From Crambe crambe (taxonomy: Eukaryota; Porifera; Demospongiae; Poecilosclerida; Crambeidae), in NCBI GenBank assembly GCA_963924555.1, contig OZ004584.1:5021001-5085000 (forward strand): DNA of 64,000 nucleotides. The letters run 5' to 3'. Of this stretch, positions 25,256 to 37,844 are shown piece by piece. How positions within the stretch are numbered: position 1 is the first letter of the stretch; the number at the start of each line of letters is the position of its first letter. The notes under the pieces were generated by a model that did no database searches, had not been told where the DNA came from, and saw only the letters and a list, made by a program, of their open reading frames with translations. A program made the translations under genes and the position numbers.

Positions 25256-25515
25256 CACGTGTTAATTGCGCATGTGCGGTGACGACCTTTACCGTCTAAC
25301 TTGCCCCGCCTTCACAACTGCTGCTCCAGCTCATCTCTTGAAGTCTTCAGACTTCTTCTCCTGATTGCCCTCTCCCGTTCCCAAGACCACCCAAGCTATG
25401 TGGGTTCATGCATTAGTCTTAAAAAAATTCCCTTCAGCTTTGTAACTTAAAGACTTGACCATGTATCACTTAACTAGATCAAAAGGCTTATCAAATCTGA
25501 GTTATTAGTTAGCAA
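25256..25515 (+). repeat. Dispersed repeat, copy 1 (partner at 63667-63905)
   Basis: This stretch, starting with GCGCATGTGCGGTGACGACC and including GACCACCCAAGCTATGTGGG, matches 63667-63905 in direct orientation with small indels. There is no coding signal. The rest of 24644-26695 contains nothing I can identify beyond AT-rich DNA. Confidence 0.75.
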
Positions 25516-26695
25516 GCTGTATGCAGAGTTAGTCGAAGTAAGAGATAGCTAGCGATGTAACTAATTAACTAACTATACACACTATCATCAAGAGCTATAG
25601 GATGTGTTGAATATCATCAAACAGTTGCTATAAGAACTAGGCATCAGTAATGCGAATGATATTCAATGGAGTCATGTGATGTTCGAAGAAGTTATCTTTG
25701 CCTGTGAAAAAAAACAATGCTTGACAGTAAGTCACTAAATATTGAATAGACTATGCATGGTTATTAGGCTAGCTACACAAACTAAATAATTATGCTGTTT
25801 ATTATCACAAGGTTTTTCAGATTTTCATGAGGGAGGGAGATCAGTAATATTTTACTTCACTTTGAATAACTAAATCTAGCTATTGGCTATTTTCCAAATT
25901 TAACAGCAAATTGCTGAAGTTTTTATGGTTGTTTTCATCTGAAATAGCTAGCTACCTCATCAAAACTGACAAAATTGGATGAAGGAGGTGACAATAAACT
26001 CAATATTGAGTTTGCTTGGCCTTAGCTTGGATTAGTTGAATGGCTAATGTTTGCTGGCTACAGCTTTGGGAACTATAGCTAAGATGACTTCCTTATTGTT
26101 AATACTATTAGCTATATTATACATAACTAGTTAGCTATGTGCTTGTGGCACAGAAGGGCAAGCGAAGCAACAACTTTAAATGTTGCATTATGATATTTCG
26201 GAGCTGCATGCCCTCTTCTCATAGAGTCTATAATCCCTATCCCTTTCATTTCTTTTATCAAGCCTTGACTGTCTCTGTTCAGAGCTTCTTCTGGCTCTAT
26301 CCTTTGCATTCCTTCAGTCTTTTTTGCTGCTTAGTTTTGGAGCAGTGTTCATTCACTTCACTTTCCATTACTAGCTAAAAGTTCGCTATTTAGCACATGT
26401 GCAGTATTTTACCCTCGGGGCTTGATATATATTATATCGCCACTATCCAGTTTGTATAGAGAGTAGCTTGCTTCACTTGCAATTATGGGTATAATTATAT
26501 ATTAAACAGCTCTTTAATGATTAATTAATATCAATGTGATATAATATACTGTTAGTTAGCTATCAATGTAAATCATACCTATTCCAGTTGTTATGCAACC
26601 AAACCGGAAGTCAATTGGGCCCCGTTGAAATTTAATTTTACCGATCGGCACTAGCCGCCGCCTAAATCTAAAATTTTTATGATTCGTTCATCATT

Positions 26696-26945
26696 AGGCC
26701 ACTATTCGTTGATCATAAGTTTCTCATCAGATGGTTTTGCTCAGACTGATGCGGGCAGGCGGCATAGTAAAACCATTATGTCATTATTTTGATAGTTCTA
26801 TGCAGTCATTTTCTTGGAAAAACCACAGGAGTTGCAGAAGTGATGCGGTATAGAAATTCAATTATAATGGCCAAATCCTGTAGGTAGAGTAAACAAACTA
26901 ATGCGGGCGGGGGATGAGAAACTTGTAATCAACCAATAGTGGCCT
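26696..26945. mobile_element. MITE with GGCCACTATT ends, Harbinger-like
   Basis: The left end GGCCACTATTCGTTGAT pairs with the right end ATCAACCAATAGTGGCC. AAGTTTCTCATC is also shared further in. Both sides are flanked by TTA, the 3-bp duplication expected of PIF/Harbinger elements. It is about 250 bases and non-coding. Confidence 0.7.
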
Positions 26946-27280
26946 TATCATCATCATCATCAAATTCATCTTCTTGCCAGGCTGTAACTCCATGATCCTT
27001 TCACATAAGACAATGAAATTCATATCAACTTGTGCAGTTATAACCACACAATGTGCTTTTTACCATCGTTATATCCACAGTTTCCCTTCAAAATAATCAC
27101 TCATATCGAAAGACTTTTCATTATAACTATGTCAGCCATTTAAAAATGACATCATTTGTCATGCATGCACGTCTGTCATTATCACGTGCACGTACGCACA
27201 TGCCAACCAGCTATTTTTACTTGAAAATAATATTCAACCTTCGGGTCGTACAAAAAGTAAACAAACAAGTGAAAGGAAAA

Positions 27281-27556
27281 AAAATTATGTTAAATAAAAA
27301 GGCCGTGTAGGGTTAGTCTGTACTGTAACAGTTTTTGTCAACAAAAATCAAAATTATGCTGCCTTCAATAATATTCCCTACATCACTGCCTAAACCAAGC
27401 AAAACACTTTTATACTGACATGAACAATTAAAGCAGCTTGGTGGGAGGCAGTGATGTAGGGATTATTATAGAAGGCAGCATAATTTTGATTTTTGTTGAC
27501 AGAAACTGTTAAAGTACAGACTAACCCTACATGGCCTTTTAATTTAGCATAATTTT
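27281..27556. mobile_element. Nearly full-length palindromic MITE
   Basis: The left arm (AAAATTATGTTAAATAAAAA, then GGCCGTGTAGGGTTAGTCTG) is the reverse complement of the right arm up to 27556. Pairing runs inward through CAAAATTATGCTGCCTTC to a central spacer of about 60 bases. Such a sequence folds into one long hairpin. Confidence 0.8.
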
Positions 27557-27646
27557 ATCACTCCAAGGAGTGAACTACTTATATAGTAGTCCAAATTCGA
27601 GCCACTAGCTAATTAGCTAGCGATGTGCAGTTGAGTGCTTCAATAC

Positions 27647-28053
27647 TACCATATGGCCAGAAATATTGGCAGAGAATTTAATTTGGTGGTTTGGCAGTTG
27701 AAGACTGCAATCGCCAAAATTAATTCCACAATTGTAAAAGTCTTTTTTACATAGGTATGATAAAGGTCATCAACATTACAAATCTGATAATATCACGAGG
27801 TCAATCAACAGCTGTATCGTCTGTCCAGATACCTTTGTAGATATGATGTCCCCTAACACAGAGAATTCAGACGCCATTGATTGATTGAGAGCAGCTGCTC
27901 ACGCTTACATGCATGTGCATGCTTGATATAGCATGCACACGCATAAGCAAGCTCGCACATGCGCCAATGAGCATGCACATTCTGCCAATATTAGATGTGC
28001 CAAGTTTTAATCCGCCAAATTTAATTTCTGCCAATATTTCCAGCCATACTGTA
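27647..28053. mobile_element. MITE with GGCCAGAAATATTGGC ends
   Basis: TACCATATGGCCAGAAATAT at the left pairs with ATATTTCCAGCCATACTGTA at the right, and GCCAAA/TTTGGC blocks extend the inverted repeat. It is about 400 bases and non-coding. It ends about 340 bases upstream of the ankyrin-repeat gene. Confidence 0.75.
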
Positions 28054-28392
28054 TGATCAGTTTGATTTCAAAATTGGCCAATTAGAAAGTTAATGACATA
28101 ATATTAGCACAAAGTATAAAATCTGATTGCTCCTCAATAATTACAACTTGTGTTTGTCATTATGTAGATTTGGTGGACATAATTATTTCATGCGAATTAT
28201 AATAACATTGCAATAAAAATGAAAATACATTGCTGCTGGCTATAACAAACTTAGTGTCATCACTGTATTTCACATACGTAAGTTACGTAGCTATACATAA
28301 GCAATATAATAATTGCCACGATTCGACAATTGACATCCTTTCTTGTGTACATATGTACAATTCAAAATAAGCTGTCTACATAGCTTGAGTTC

Positions 28393-31018
28393 ATGACATC
28401 CATCGACCAATTACAAGTGAAATGTTGTGCAATTGAAATGGCAGGTGACTTCACAACAGCCATGCCTCTGATCAAAGATGTGAAGGATGAAACCAAGGAT
28501 GAAACACTTACACTCCAGTTATTGAATAGATACACTCCTCTTCACTATGCCTGCCAGCATGGAAGAGTAGATATTGTTGAAGAGCTCATCACCAAATACA
28601 ACTTCAGTATAGAGAGCAAGGATGATACTGGGTATACACCCATTCACATAGCAGCTCTGTATGGACACTTGAATGTGTTCAAATACTTGCTAGCAAACTT
28701 GAAGTCTGAGTTAGATGACTATGTTAATAATGAGGGTAATACCCCATCACATATAGCAAGTAGACATGGTTGCCTTGATATCATCACATATCTCTTCTCC
28801 AAGGAAATTGGTTGTAGCCGAAACAAAACTAATAAAGGTCTGTCCTGTTTACACTTGGCTGCACAGCATGGCCATTTCCTTGTGGTGAGGTTTCTGTTGG
28901 AGGAAGTAAGTTGTGATATTAGTCTTGTGGATGAGCATGGGAGGTCTCCTGTTTACCTTGCTGCAGGAGGAGGGCATCTAGATATCCTCAAATACATGTT
29001 AGAGCAGAAGCAAGCAGATGCACAATTCAAAACCACAAAGGAATGGAAGAGTGATAAATTCACCTTTGCAGCAGGTAGGTCACTAGTGCATACGGCCAGT
29101 CGTGAAGGACACCTCAGTGTGCTCAAATACTTAGTGGACCATCAGAACGGTAATCCATCTTGTTGGGATGATGTGGGGACCACTCCATTGCACCTTGCCT
29201 GTCAGCAGGGTCACATGGACATTGTGGTGTACCTGATTACTGACATGCATTGTGACCCTCATTGCACAAGTGACAATGGGATGTCTTGTCTCCATTCTGC
29301 TAGTGTGGGTGGTAGCCTGAATGTCATACAGTATCTTATTGATGTTCACCACTGTGACTCATTATCCAAGAAAAGGACAACTAAACAATACACCTCTTCA
29401 CTTAGCTGCTCTTTGGCTGTTGTCAAGTATTTTATTGAAGAATTAAAGTGTGATCCCAACAGTAAGGGTCAATGGGGTAGAATACCTCTTCATTATGCCA
29501 GTGAAAATAGTCACCTTGATGTCATACATACAGTATCTGATCACTGTGACCCTTCATGCACAGATGAAAGTAATACCACTCCATTACACCTTGCCAGTCT
29601 AAAATGGTCACTTAACCACAGTGAAGTACCTCACTGTGGAACACAAATGTGACCCATTGTCCAAGAATAAGTACAACGATACACCTCTTCACTATGCCAT
29701 TTTGAATGGTCAGTGTGATAGTTTTTTTATATCTGCTAGAATGCAAAGGCTCTAGCTTGACAACTTTAACTCATGATGGTTCGTCATATCTACATGTTGC
29801 TTCTGAATGTGGTCACTTAAATATAGTGTTGCAAATAACTCCAATCCTTTGCTGCTTAATTCTAAGAAGCTTACCCCTCTTCATCTAGCTGCTACAAACA
29901 TGCATCTAGATGTATTTGATTATCTGTTTGATAAGGTGAAAACTGACCCTTTACTTAAAGAAGTACACTTTACTTTCCGTGACCAAAGTGCACCTCTTCA
30001 CTTAGCCTGCCAGCATGGAAACTTGAGTAATATTCAACATCTCATGAGCCTTAATTACAGCATTGAGGCTAAAGATTGCAATGGATGCACTCCTCTTCAT
30101 TATGCTTCTCAGCATGGCCAGTTGAAAATATTGAAGTATTTACTACAACACATATTTGATACTGTTGATGAAAACTACTTACAAGCAAAGCATTACCAGA
30201 CACTCTCTCTCTCAATGAAAGAGACTTATAATAAAGTGATCATTTCTACTTATGTTGACAAAAGTGACGACACTCCATTGCACACTGCATGTATCCATGG
30301 TAAAATTAACATTGTACGCTTCCTGGTGTTTGAGATAGGCTTAAATCCAAATTTTCTCAATAAAGATCATCACTATTGCATGGACATTTCGACATAGTTC
30401 AATTATTAGTCACTGATGCAAAATGTGATGTTAATTGTATTGATTTGTATGGGAGATTCCCCGCTTATTTTGCTTGTGAAAAGGGATACCTCTATAGATA
30501 TCCTCAAATACCTCAGAGGCAAAGGTGCCAATCCATTTATCAAAACAACTAAATTATGGACCAGATGGAATGCTTCATATTTTCCTGGTCTCACGTTGGT
30601 TCATATTGCATGTCTTGAAGGACACGAAGAAATGATGAGATATCTGACTGAAGATTGTGGCATCGACCCCATGAGTAAGGATGAACAAGGTGTTACTCCT
30701 CTCCATCTTGCTTGCCTAAGTGGACATGCTGACATAGCAAAATATCTAATTATTGAACAGTATTGTGATCCTCATCTTTGTCTTAATGATGGACGAACTT
30801 GCCTTCATGCTGCAAGTGGAGGTGGTAATCTAAATATGATAAAATATCTGATCACCAAGTGCAACTGCAATGCATCAACTCAAGATGATAATAATCATGT
30901 TCCCTCCTACTATGCCTTAGAAAAAGGTCATTTGAAAGCTGCAAAGTATCTAGGGACTCTTCCAAATGAGAATGACAAGAAGGAGTTATTCAAATTTTCT
31001 GGAGTAAGTGGGATATAG
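28393..31018 (+). pseudogene. Ankyrin-repeat gene body, multiply frameshifted
   Basis: The frame opens at the ATG at 28393 and stays open for 419 residues to 29652. It carries about a dozen ankyrin repeats with the standard TPLHYAxxxGH...VxYL pattern (TPLHYACQHGRVDIVEEL, SCLHLAAQHGHFLVV, TPLHLACQQGHMDIV). Ankyrin repeats then continue in other frames (29807-30397 and 30416-31018). Frame changes fall near 29605, 29715, 29830, 30380 and 30490. No intron signals explain them, so this is best read as a pseudogene. Such repeats bind protein partners. The block leads directly into a ZU5-UPA-Death tail, so the parent gene was an ankyrin-ZU5-UPA-Death protein resembling ankyrin family members. Confidence 0.85.
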
Positions 31019-31104
31019 TCCAGTACCTTCTTGGTGAGGGAAAATGTGCAATACATGACTTAAATTCATGGGAGAGAACTTTATTCGACTCAAAATTCCC
31101 ACAC

Positions 31105-33105
31105 TTGGCCACTGATCCAGAGCAAGATCAAAGATTCATTAATAACTTTTCTATGTCAGGCCTGCTTGAATTCGCAAAATCAGAAAAACAAAATGTATTC
31201 TTTCCATTTCTTTATATCATTTCATCAGAAAGTGCTGATGAGGAAGAAGCACCAAACTGCCAATGTACTTTACTACAGATTCAGATGATGTGTCCTACAT
31301 TTCTCAGAGTGAAGACAGCAGACTGGACACACAAACATCTTCATGTACTGATATCTCAGAGGGTCTGAGTGATATTGCTTCATCGGAGAATGAGGAAGAA
31401 ACACTAAACCACCAATGATAACTTTACTAGTACTACAGATTCCATCAAAGATATCGATGTGCATGCTTCTGTTGAATCAGTTGCTGACGAAAGCACTTCT
31501 ATCACATCAAGTACTTCTGCAAGTGAAGAAACCCTTCTGACTGAAAAAATTAGATATAAGTGTTTTGATTCAAAGGGTGGTTTGTATCATGATACTACAC
31601 ATGATATTATAATCAGGGTACCAGAAGGGGCTATTCCTGAAAACCGAGTAATAGAACTGGAAGTTGAAGCTACTCTGACCAGCACATTGAAGTTACCAGA
31701 AGGCTACAGATCCATATCTGTGTGTGTGTTAAAAATGATCAACATTTTAAATTTATCAAGCAAATTGAAGTAATGCTTCCCCATTTTCTGGATATTCAAA
31801 GCCAAACAGCAGTACTGGGTACTGGATAACCAAATCAGTTTCATGAAGGCAAATCATGGGGCAGATCACTTCAAATGCATTGAAGAGCAAGCAAAGTACT
31901 TTGATTACAATGGAGTGCTAGAAACAGGTTATTTATGTATAGCTGCTGGCTTAAAGCATTTACCTGATGGGAAATTCAGTTTAATTCGTGTTATGCCTGA
32001 GATTCAAAGTACCACTGAATGGTCAATGTACTTTTATGTCACTTACAGTCTACCAACATGTACCAAGGTAATACTGATGCTGTATATCTGAGTGTAGCTA
32101 TTATCTTACATACGTATAATTATACTTTAATAGATGATCAAAGAGTTATTCCAAGAGAGAGGCCATTTCAAAGTAACATTGGTAGGCTACTTCAAATTTT
32201 GTTCCATGAAAGATCCGATAGAAATTTCGTGGGAGAATGATGTCACAAGTTGGAGACTTTGCTGTAATAATAATAATAAGGTACTGTAGGTATACGTAGC
32301 TATTATTGTACTGAATTTTGTGGGGGGATAGCTCTGAAAAATTTTTTCCCCCCACCTGTTAGTTCCGTTTTTTTGTTCATACATAGATATTCCAAGAGGA
32401 AGTGATGTATGATTCTGACATGACCAAAGAAGAACTAAGAGATTTGTGTAATTTGGATATGTATCCACCTCATTTTGATATTCAGGTGTCAGGAGAAAGA
32501 GATAGTCCTAAAGATTGTGCCACATTTAAGTTTACAGGATCGACTAAGGAGTTACAATCACAAGTCGTACTGAAATGCTACACAGGTAAATTTAATATTA
32601 ACAGTGTAAAGTAATAACTGTTCATCCCTTAATTTCACAATTAAGTGCCTGAATATGGCAGCCAAGATATGGCTTGGCATTCCTGTGAAAAGCAAGCTTC
32701 TGCTGCATGCTCTTCAACTCTTGACAGAGCTACAATGAGCTAGCTACTATGAATTTTTTCTTTGTATTATTTCTTAAAGATGGTGGAACTCAAGATCAGC
32801 CACCTACCCCTTCTCTCAGGAATGGTTGTGAATTAGAATTAAGTGACTTGATGGATGAAGTTGCTGCACAGATACCAACCAAGTGGCATCCCTTTGGAAT
32901 AAAGATAGGAATACGAAAGGGAATGCTAGATGTTATAGAACAAAATCATCCCAAAGATCAACTTCGTTGTTTTGCTGAAGTGTTTGCTGTATGGGAAAAC
33001 CAAGTAACTAAAATGGAATATAGCTGGTCATCTGTGCTAGAAATATTGAGGGCACCTAGTATTAATGAGTGCAGAATTGCAGACCAGTTAGAACAGAAGC
33101 TATGA
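31105..33105 (+). pseudogene. ZU5-UPA-Death tail of the ankyrin gene, second copy of the module
   Basis: The linker SSESADEEEAPN and the ZU5 segment KGGLYHDTTHDIIIRVPEGA closely match the sacsin-like gene. Relative to that gene, a 10-base deletion near 31719 and a 7-base insertion (tandem TACTGGG) near 31820 put the stretch between them out of frame, with a stop. TGA-TAA also interrupts the linker near 31417. Downstream exons are intact and use the same splice positions: 32134-32280 and 32387-32585 (UPA), and 32780-33105 (Death, MDEVAAQIPTKWHPFG ... WSSVLEILRAPS). The loss of frame is thus confined to the ankyrin and ZU5 parts. The region 33106-33519 is non-coding. Confidence 0.82.
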
Positions 33106-33519
33106 ATTGATTTAATCTTTTTGTCAATCCTTTGCAGCTATTATAATTATTAGCTAGCTATACTAAAGTAACATTTAGCTCAAGAATTACGCATTCACTA
33201 AAGGTTACAGGGTTGTTTTTTTTTGCTTTGTTGTTGTTATTGTTTTAAAGCCAGCTAGCTATTTTTAAAATTTTTATTTAGATGACTGTTCAGTTTTTAA
33301 ATCTCTACATTTGCTAGCTATAACAGTGGGACATTTGTGACATAGCTAATTGGATCTAATATAGCTGCAGTCATAGAAGCATCAAAAATGAGCTATCATA
33401 GCTATAATATGCGTCCCTATTCCAGCAGCTTTACACATGATCACCATACGTACATGAGCTGCACATTCTGCACATGTAAGATTAATAACTGACCAGGTAC
33501 TCTTGATCTCTAGCTGTAG

Positions 33520-33565
33520 CTTCCTTAGTTATATAGGGTTGGTATACAAACCCTAACTAAGGAAG
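33520..33565. repeat. Short hairpin
   Basis: CTTCCTTAGTTA pairs with TAACTAAGGAAG across a short loop containing GGTATAC. It lies between the ankyrin pseudogene and the 3' end of the receptor gene on the opposite strand. It may be a small MITE relic. Confidence 0.5.
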
Positions 33566-33688
33566 ATTAATTTTAGTGCCAATTATAGCTAATTTTTTAA
33601 TCTTCTGTACATATATACTAATGAGCAGTTAACTATTCAGTGTTATAAAAAAAAATGTAGTATGTTTTTGGGGGGCTCGCCATAGGTG

Positions 33689-36600
33689 TTAATTTGAGGT
33701 TGAATGCACTGGGACTCCATAAGCAGAACATGGTGTGAGCTGATAGGCTTCTTGTGTTGTGGGAATGTCTAAATTGCCATAGAGTTTAACATCCTCATAT
33801 TCATGCTTGTCCACTTCAGTTGTAGTCTCATAAGCTGGACATTGAGTGCAATTGAAGGCACTGGGAGGATCTGCTATATCTTCATACATGACTCTTGATG
33901 AAGAACTGATAACAGTCGGATCTAATTGAAACTCTACATTCTGGCTTTTCTTCTCTGAGCTGTTAGAGCATTAAAAAATGTTTTGTAATACAAATAGCGA
34001 GCTAGCTACATAATATTCACATACTTACCTAGGATTTCTGTTTGGTTTACATTTCTTATGAAATAGTAAAGTGGTAGTTCCACATAACACTATTGCAATT
34101 ACCACGAGAACAGTAACTCCAATGCCTACACCTACAGCTAATACAATTAAAAATTGATTTTGTTGATGGAATGGCCAGTTATGAGAACTATAGGTATTTA
34201 CCACATAGCTACAGGCATCATAAATACAATTATGATGGCTACATATAACATAATTATAGCCAGAACAATATTTTTATATGCCCCGTAATTTCATGATTGT
34301 GCAGGCTCTCAAATAGGCATCAGTCTATTATGCTAATTTTTTTGGCCTTTTATGCTTTTGAGCAATTCCCCAAAAAGTTACCCATTTTGCTCCTCTTTGA
34401 CCCCATTATGCTCTAGATTGTGCCCATAACCTTACTGAAAAATTGAGGTTTTCTTCTTTACACACACTTACTCAGCCTAAAGATTGTTCAGCCATGTTAT
34501 AATGCACTGATAAGATGTCATCATTGCATGCATTCCAATGATACATATGCATGATTTAAAAATAATTATGGTTCATGAGATAACTTGCTTCCTGTTTGGA
34601 AGCATAGTATGCCTGAAAATTCACCTATTACGTATGCTAGCATTATGCCTGATGCTCAGGAGTACCTATCATGCCTAAAATTATTCCGGCATAATAGGCT
34701 GGTCCCTACTCTCAAAGTAAACATTTTGAAACTTAGCTAGCTATAAGTATTGCTGTGCAAAATTAATGGAGGAAAAAATGCTAGCTAGATAGCTAGCTAT
34801 ATTGCCTTATGGCAATAGCTAGCTCTGAAAAACTTAGTCTCATAATTAAAATGGTTAGATCTGCTCATTGAGTTAATTGAAATCCTGCTGGGTATGCATG
34901 AAGAAACTAACAACTTTAGCTCACCTATTAAAGAGTCATTTGGCATAGTGTTATTTCCTGTAATTGGTGAAAAAGTCTCTGTTCCATCTATATTAAATAT
35001 TTGAAAAATTTAAAGCAAATAATTATTATGGATTTAGAGTATATCAATACTGACCTTGGATATTCACCAGACACTCCTTTGAATATGATGGAAACTCATC
35101 CAATATTGTCATGTTTAGTATTGCAAATATCGTGGCATAATAAGTCCCACTCCTGCTCACATTGATGGAGACTGAAGTGTTACGATCAAGGGTCTGATCC
35201 ACCATCAATCTACGAACACTCTCAACATTTGTTGGGTCATTGAACTGAAGAATGATCTGAAAACCACTTGCCATCAAAGTACTTGGGAATTCACACGATG
35301 CTAGAATATTTCCATTGCTATGACTCACATCACAGTTTTCAAGATGAGGAGATCTAGGGACAGGAACTGACCCTGTACATTTATGATATAATCAAGGAAA
35401 GGATAAAAAGAAATTCTCTTAACAATAATTATTGATACCTGTTTGGGTGACATTGATCTTCTGAATATAGGCTGGATAACCAACACCAGATAGTAATCTT
35501 CCATTACTTTCCACGTCATAAAACAGAACATTATATTTTCCAGGTCTCAAGTAAAGTGGCATTGTATGTTCTTCATTTCTTTGAATGAAGATAAATACAG
35601 ATGAGTAAAAATCGACACATCCATCATGAACAGAGATCAAGATACAGAGTGCTCCTTTGGCTTTGGTGTTCTCAACACAAGATATGTTGACTGTGGAGTT
35701 TTCTATATCAGTGCATTGAACATCATGCGTACCTGCAATACAGCTACGTATAAACAAAAAGACAGCAAACTAACATCATAACCTACTCAGCATCAGATTT
35801 AGTGTGTTTGCTCCAGCACTATTGCTGACATTAAATGTTACATTGTAGTGACGATTCAACATCAAGTAGAAACTTGTAATTTGAATGATTGTGCGATCAC
35901 TAGCATTGATAGTGGCAATCATATTTCGCACACTGATTTCTTCATCATCATAGTTCCAAATAGAAATGCCAACAACATTAACTCTACAAACCATGACAGA
36001 CTACATACATAGATGACAGCAAAAAATAGTACATAATAAGTCGGAAAATAAATTAATCAATGATGCTATATAATGCAACAAACAGTGCTCCACTAGCTAA
36101 CTCTATTTGTATGGTATACATACTTACCATTCTTATATGGAATGAAAACCATCCATTTATCAGGCTGGCATCATGACTCAGGACAAAAGGAACTGTGTAC
36201 AGATGGTACGTACTCAATTGGTATGCGCTATGGGTTTATCCATTAACTCACCAACATTAAGGAAACCTTTAGATATGCTAGATTCACTTCCATTGCCAAC
36301 TATGTTAACTGGTGTGATTGTGAATTTGAAGACATCACATGCTCTTCTTTCAGGTGACAGTGAAGTTGTGTAGTTGTATTGTGTGACATTGATCCCTCCT
36401 TGTGAGTGGATCACTTGTGAGGAAGTGGAGTTGATCACATCCACTCTGTAAGTGATGTCAGGGTCAACACCAGTGATGTCCAAGGTGAAGGGAGGGTTCC
36501 AGGTGAGAGAGATGGTTGAGTCCAGTGCAGTGGCACTTAGGTCACCAACAGCTGAAAGTATACCTAGATGATCAATTGAGAACAATAATTGCCATCACTT

Positions 36601-37844
36601 TATATACTTTGAGGTGAATGCTCTGGAGAACCTGTGTAACATTGACAACCTGTTTAGCTAGCTTCTACTAAATGAGTATTTCCAGCTCATGAGCTATATC
36701 AGGAAAAAGAGTAGCTAGACGTGAAGCATGGGTGAGTGTGCATGCTCAGGTATAGAATTATGCAAGCGTATTAACACGATGCATGCATATCACCTTGTAC
36801 TAGAAGTGTCATGATATTGGAGTAGATGATACTTCCAGAACTGGTATTAGCTCTGCACTGGATAATGGTCCCATTGTACTGAAGCTGGACATCACGTAAG
36901 AGTAGGTTACCCACACGTATTATCTGACTGAATTCAGACACTATGTTATTCATGTGGGAGCTGTTTAATAGTGTCCCATTCATCAGCCACTGCACATTCA
37001 CGGTATCACCACAACTACAGGTAAAAACGGCTTCAGCACCAGCATAGGACGCAGCAGGACCAGTGAGAGCAACTTGAGTTACTCCTACAAAAGCGTAAAT
37101 TTATCTGGTCATGTTCAACAATAAAAATTAATCACATGAAAATTAATTGCCTTGTACAAAATAGCAACAGAAAATAAACTAACATGAATATTGTAAACAT
37201 GAATTATTATCTAGTATAAATATTTCCCAATTTAGCTACCTACATGAGAGTTACATAGACTTAACGTATACAAAATTTTCAGAAAAATATCATTTTTGAT
37301 TGCACACCATCAGTTGAGTAGGAACCAATAATTACTTTACTATTATAGGTGGGTTATAACTTCTGTGCTAATACGTCCATATGTATGCGATCAGATTCGG
37401 GAAATAACCTGCCACTTATTATAGCAACTTATTAACAAGGACTTAGAAGTATGAAACTATATATAGTTAGCTAATTAAGTTGTATACGACTCGTATCAAG
37501 AGCTGTACCTTGGGCATTATAGGACCTAGAATTTTGCAATCAATAGCCAAATAAAATCAGAAAAATAATGCTGAGTGGCTGGCTTTCCCAAATTCAGCCA
37601 CAGAGCTAATTGGTCCTACATAGCTAGGTATACGACACAAGTTTGCTGTATCAAATAAATATAGAAATATCAAATTTTCATATGTTGCACATGATAGACC
37701 TTTAACACTTATAATGATGTGACCAATTGCCCTCAGGTTCTTTAATTAAAGCAAATTCATAATATTATTATATTATTCATTACCTGAATTCAGTACGGCA
37801 TACATTACACATAATATCATCTTCAGTTCGAGTGATTCCATCAT
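33689..37844 (-). CDS. Ig/FN3 single-pass membrane receptor with tyrosine motifs in the tail
   Basis: Exons on the minus strand, by splice sites and phase: 37844-37784 (signal peptide, MMESLELKMILCVMYAVL), 37084-36794 (Ig-like: FTCSCGDTVNVQWLMNG ... IIQCRANTSSG), 36551-36252 (fibronectin III: ISLTWNPPFTL ... VDVINSTSSQVI), a small exon near 36164-36127, then about 35983-35787, 35732-35439, 35372-35055 and 34987-34925 (extracellular, unassigned, many N-glycosylation sites). Next come 34137-34029 (transmembrane GVGIGVTVLVVIAIVLC, then HKKCK) and 33960-33689 (tail). The tail has no kinase. It holds VMYEDI (fits the ITIM pattern), YEDV, YGNL (fits Grb2 YxNx) and two [PS]AY sites. It resembles the extracellular parts of sponge Ig/FN3 receptor kinases but lacks the enzyme. 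One internal junction (near 36130/35983) is unresolved. Confidence 0.75.
34311..34709. repeat. Inverted repeat inside a receptor intron
   Basis: CAGTCTATTATGC at the left and GGCATAATAGGCTGG at the right are imperfect reverse complements. They bracket an AT-rich 400-base stretch in the large intron between the 34987 and 34137 exons. It is probably a degraded MITE. Confidence 0.4.
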
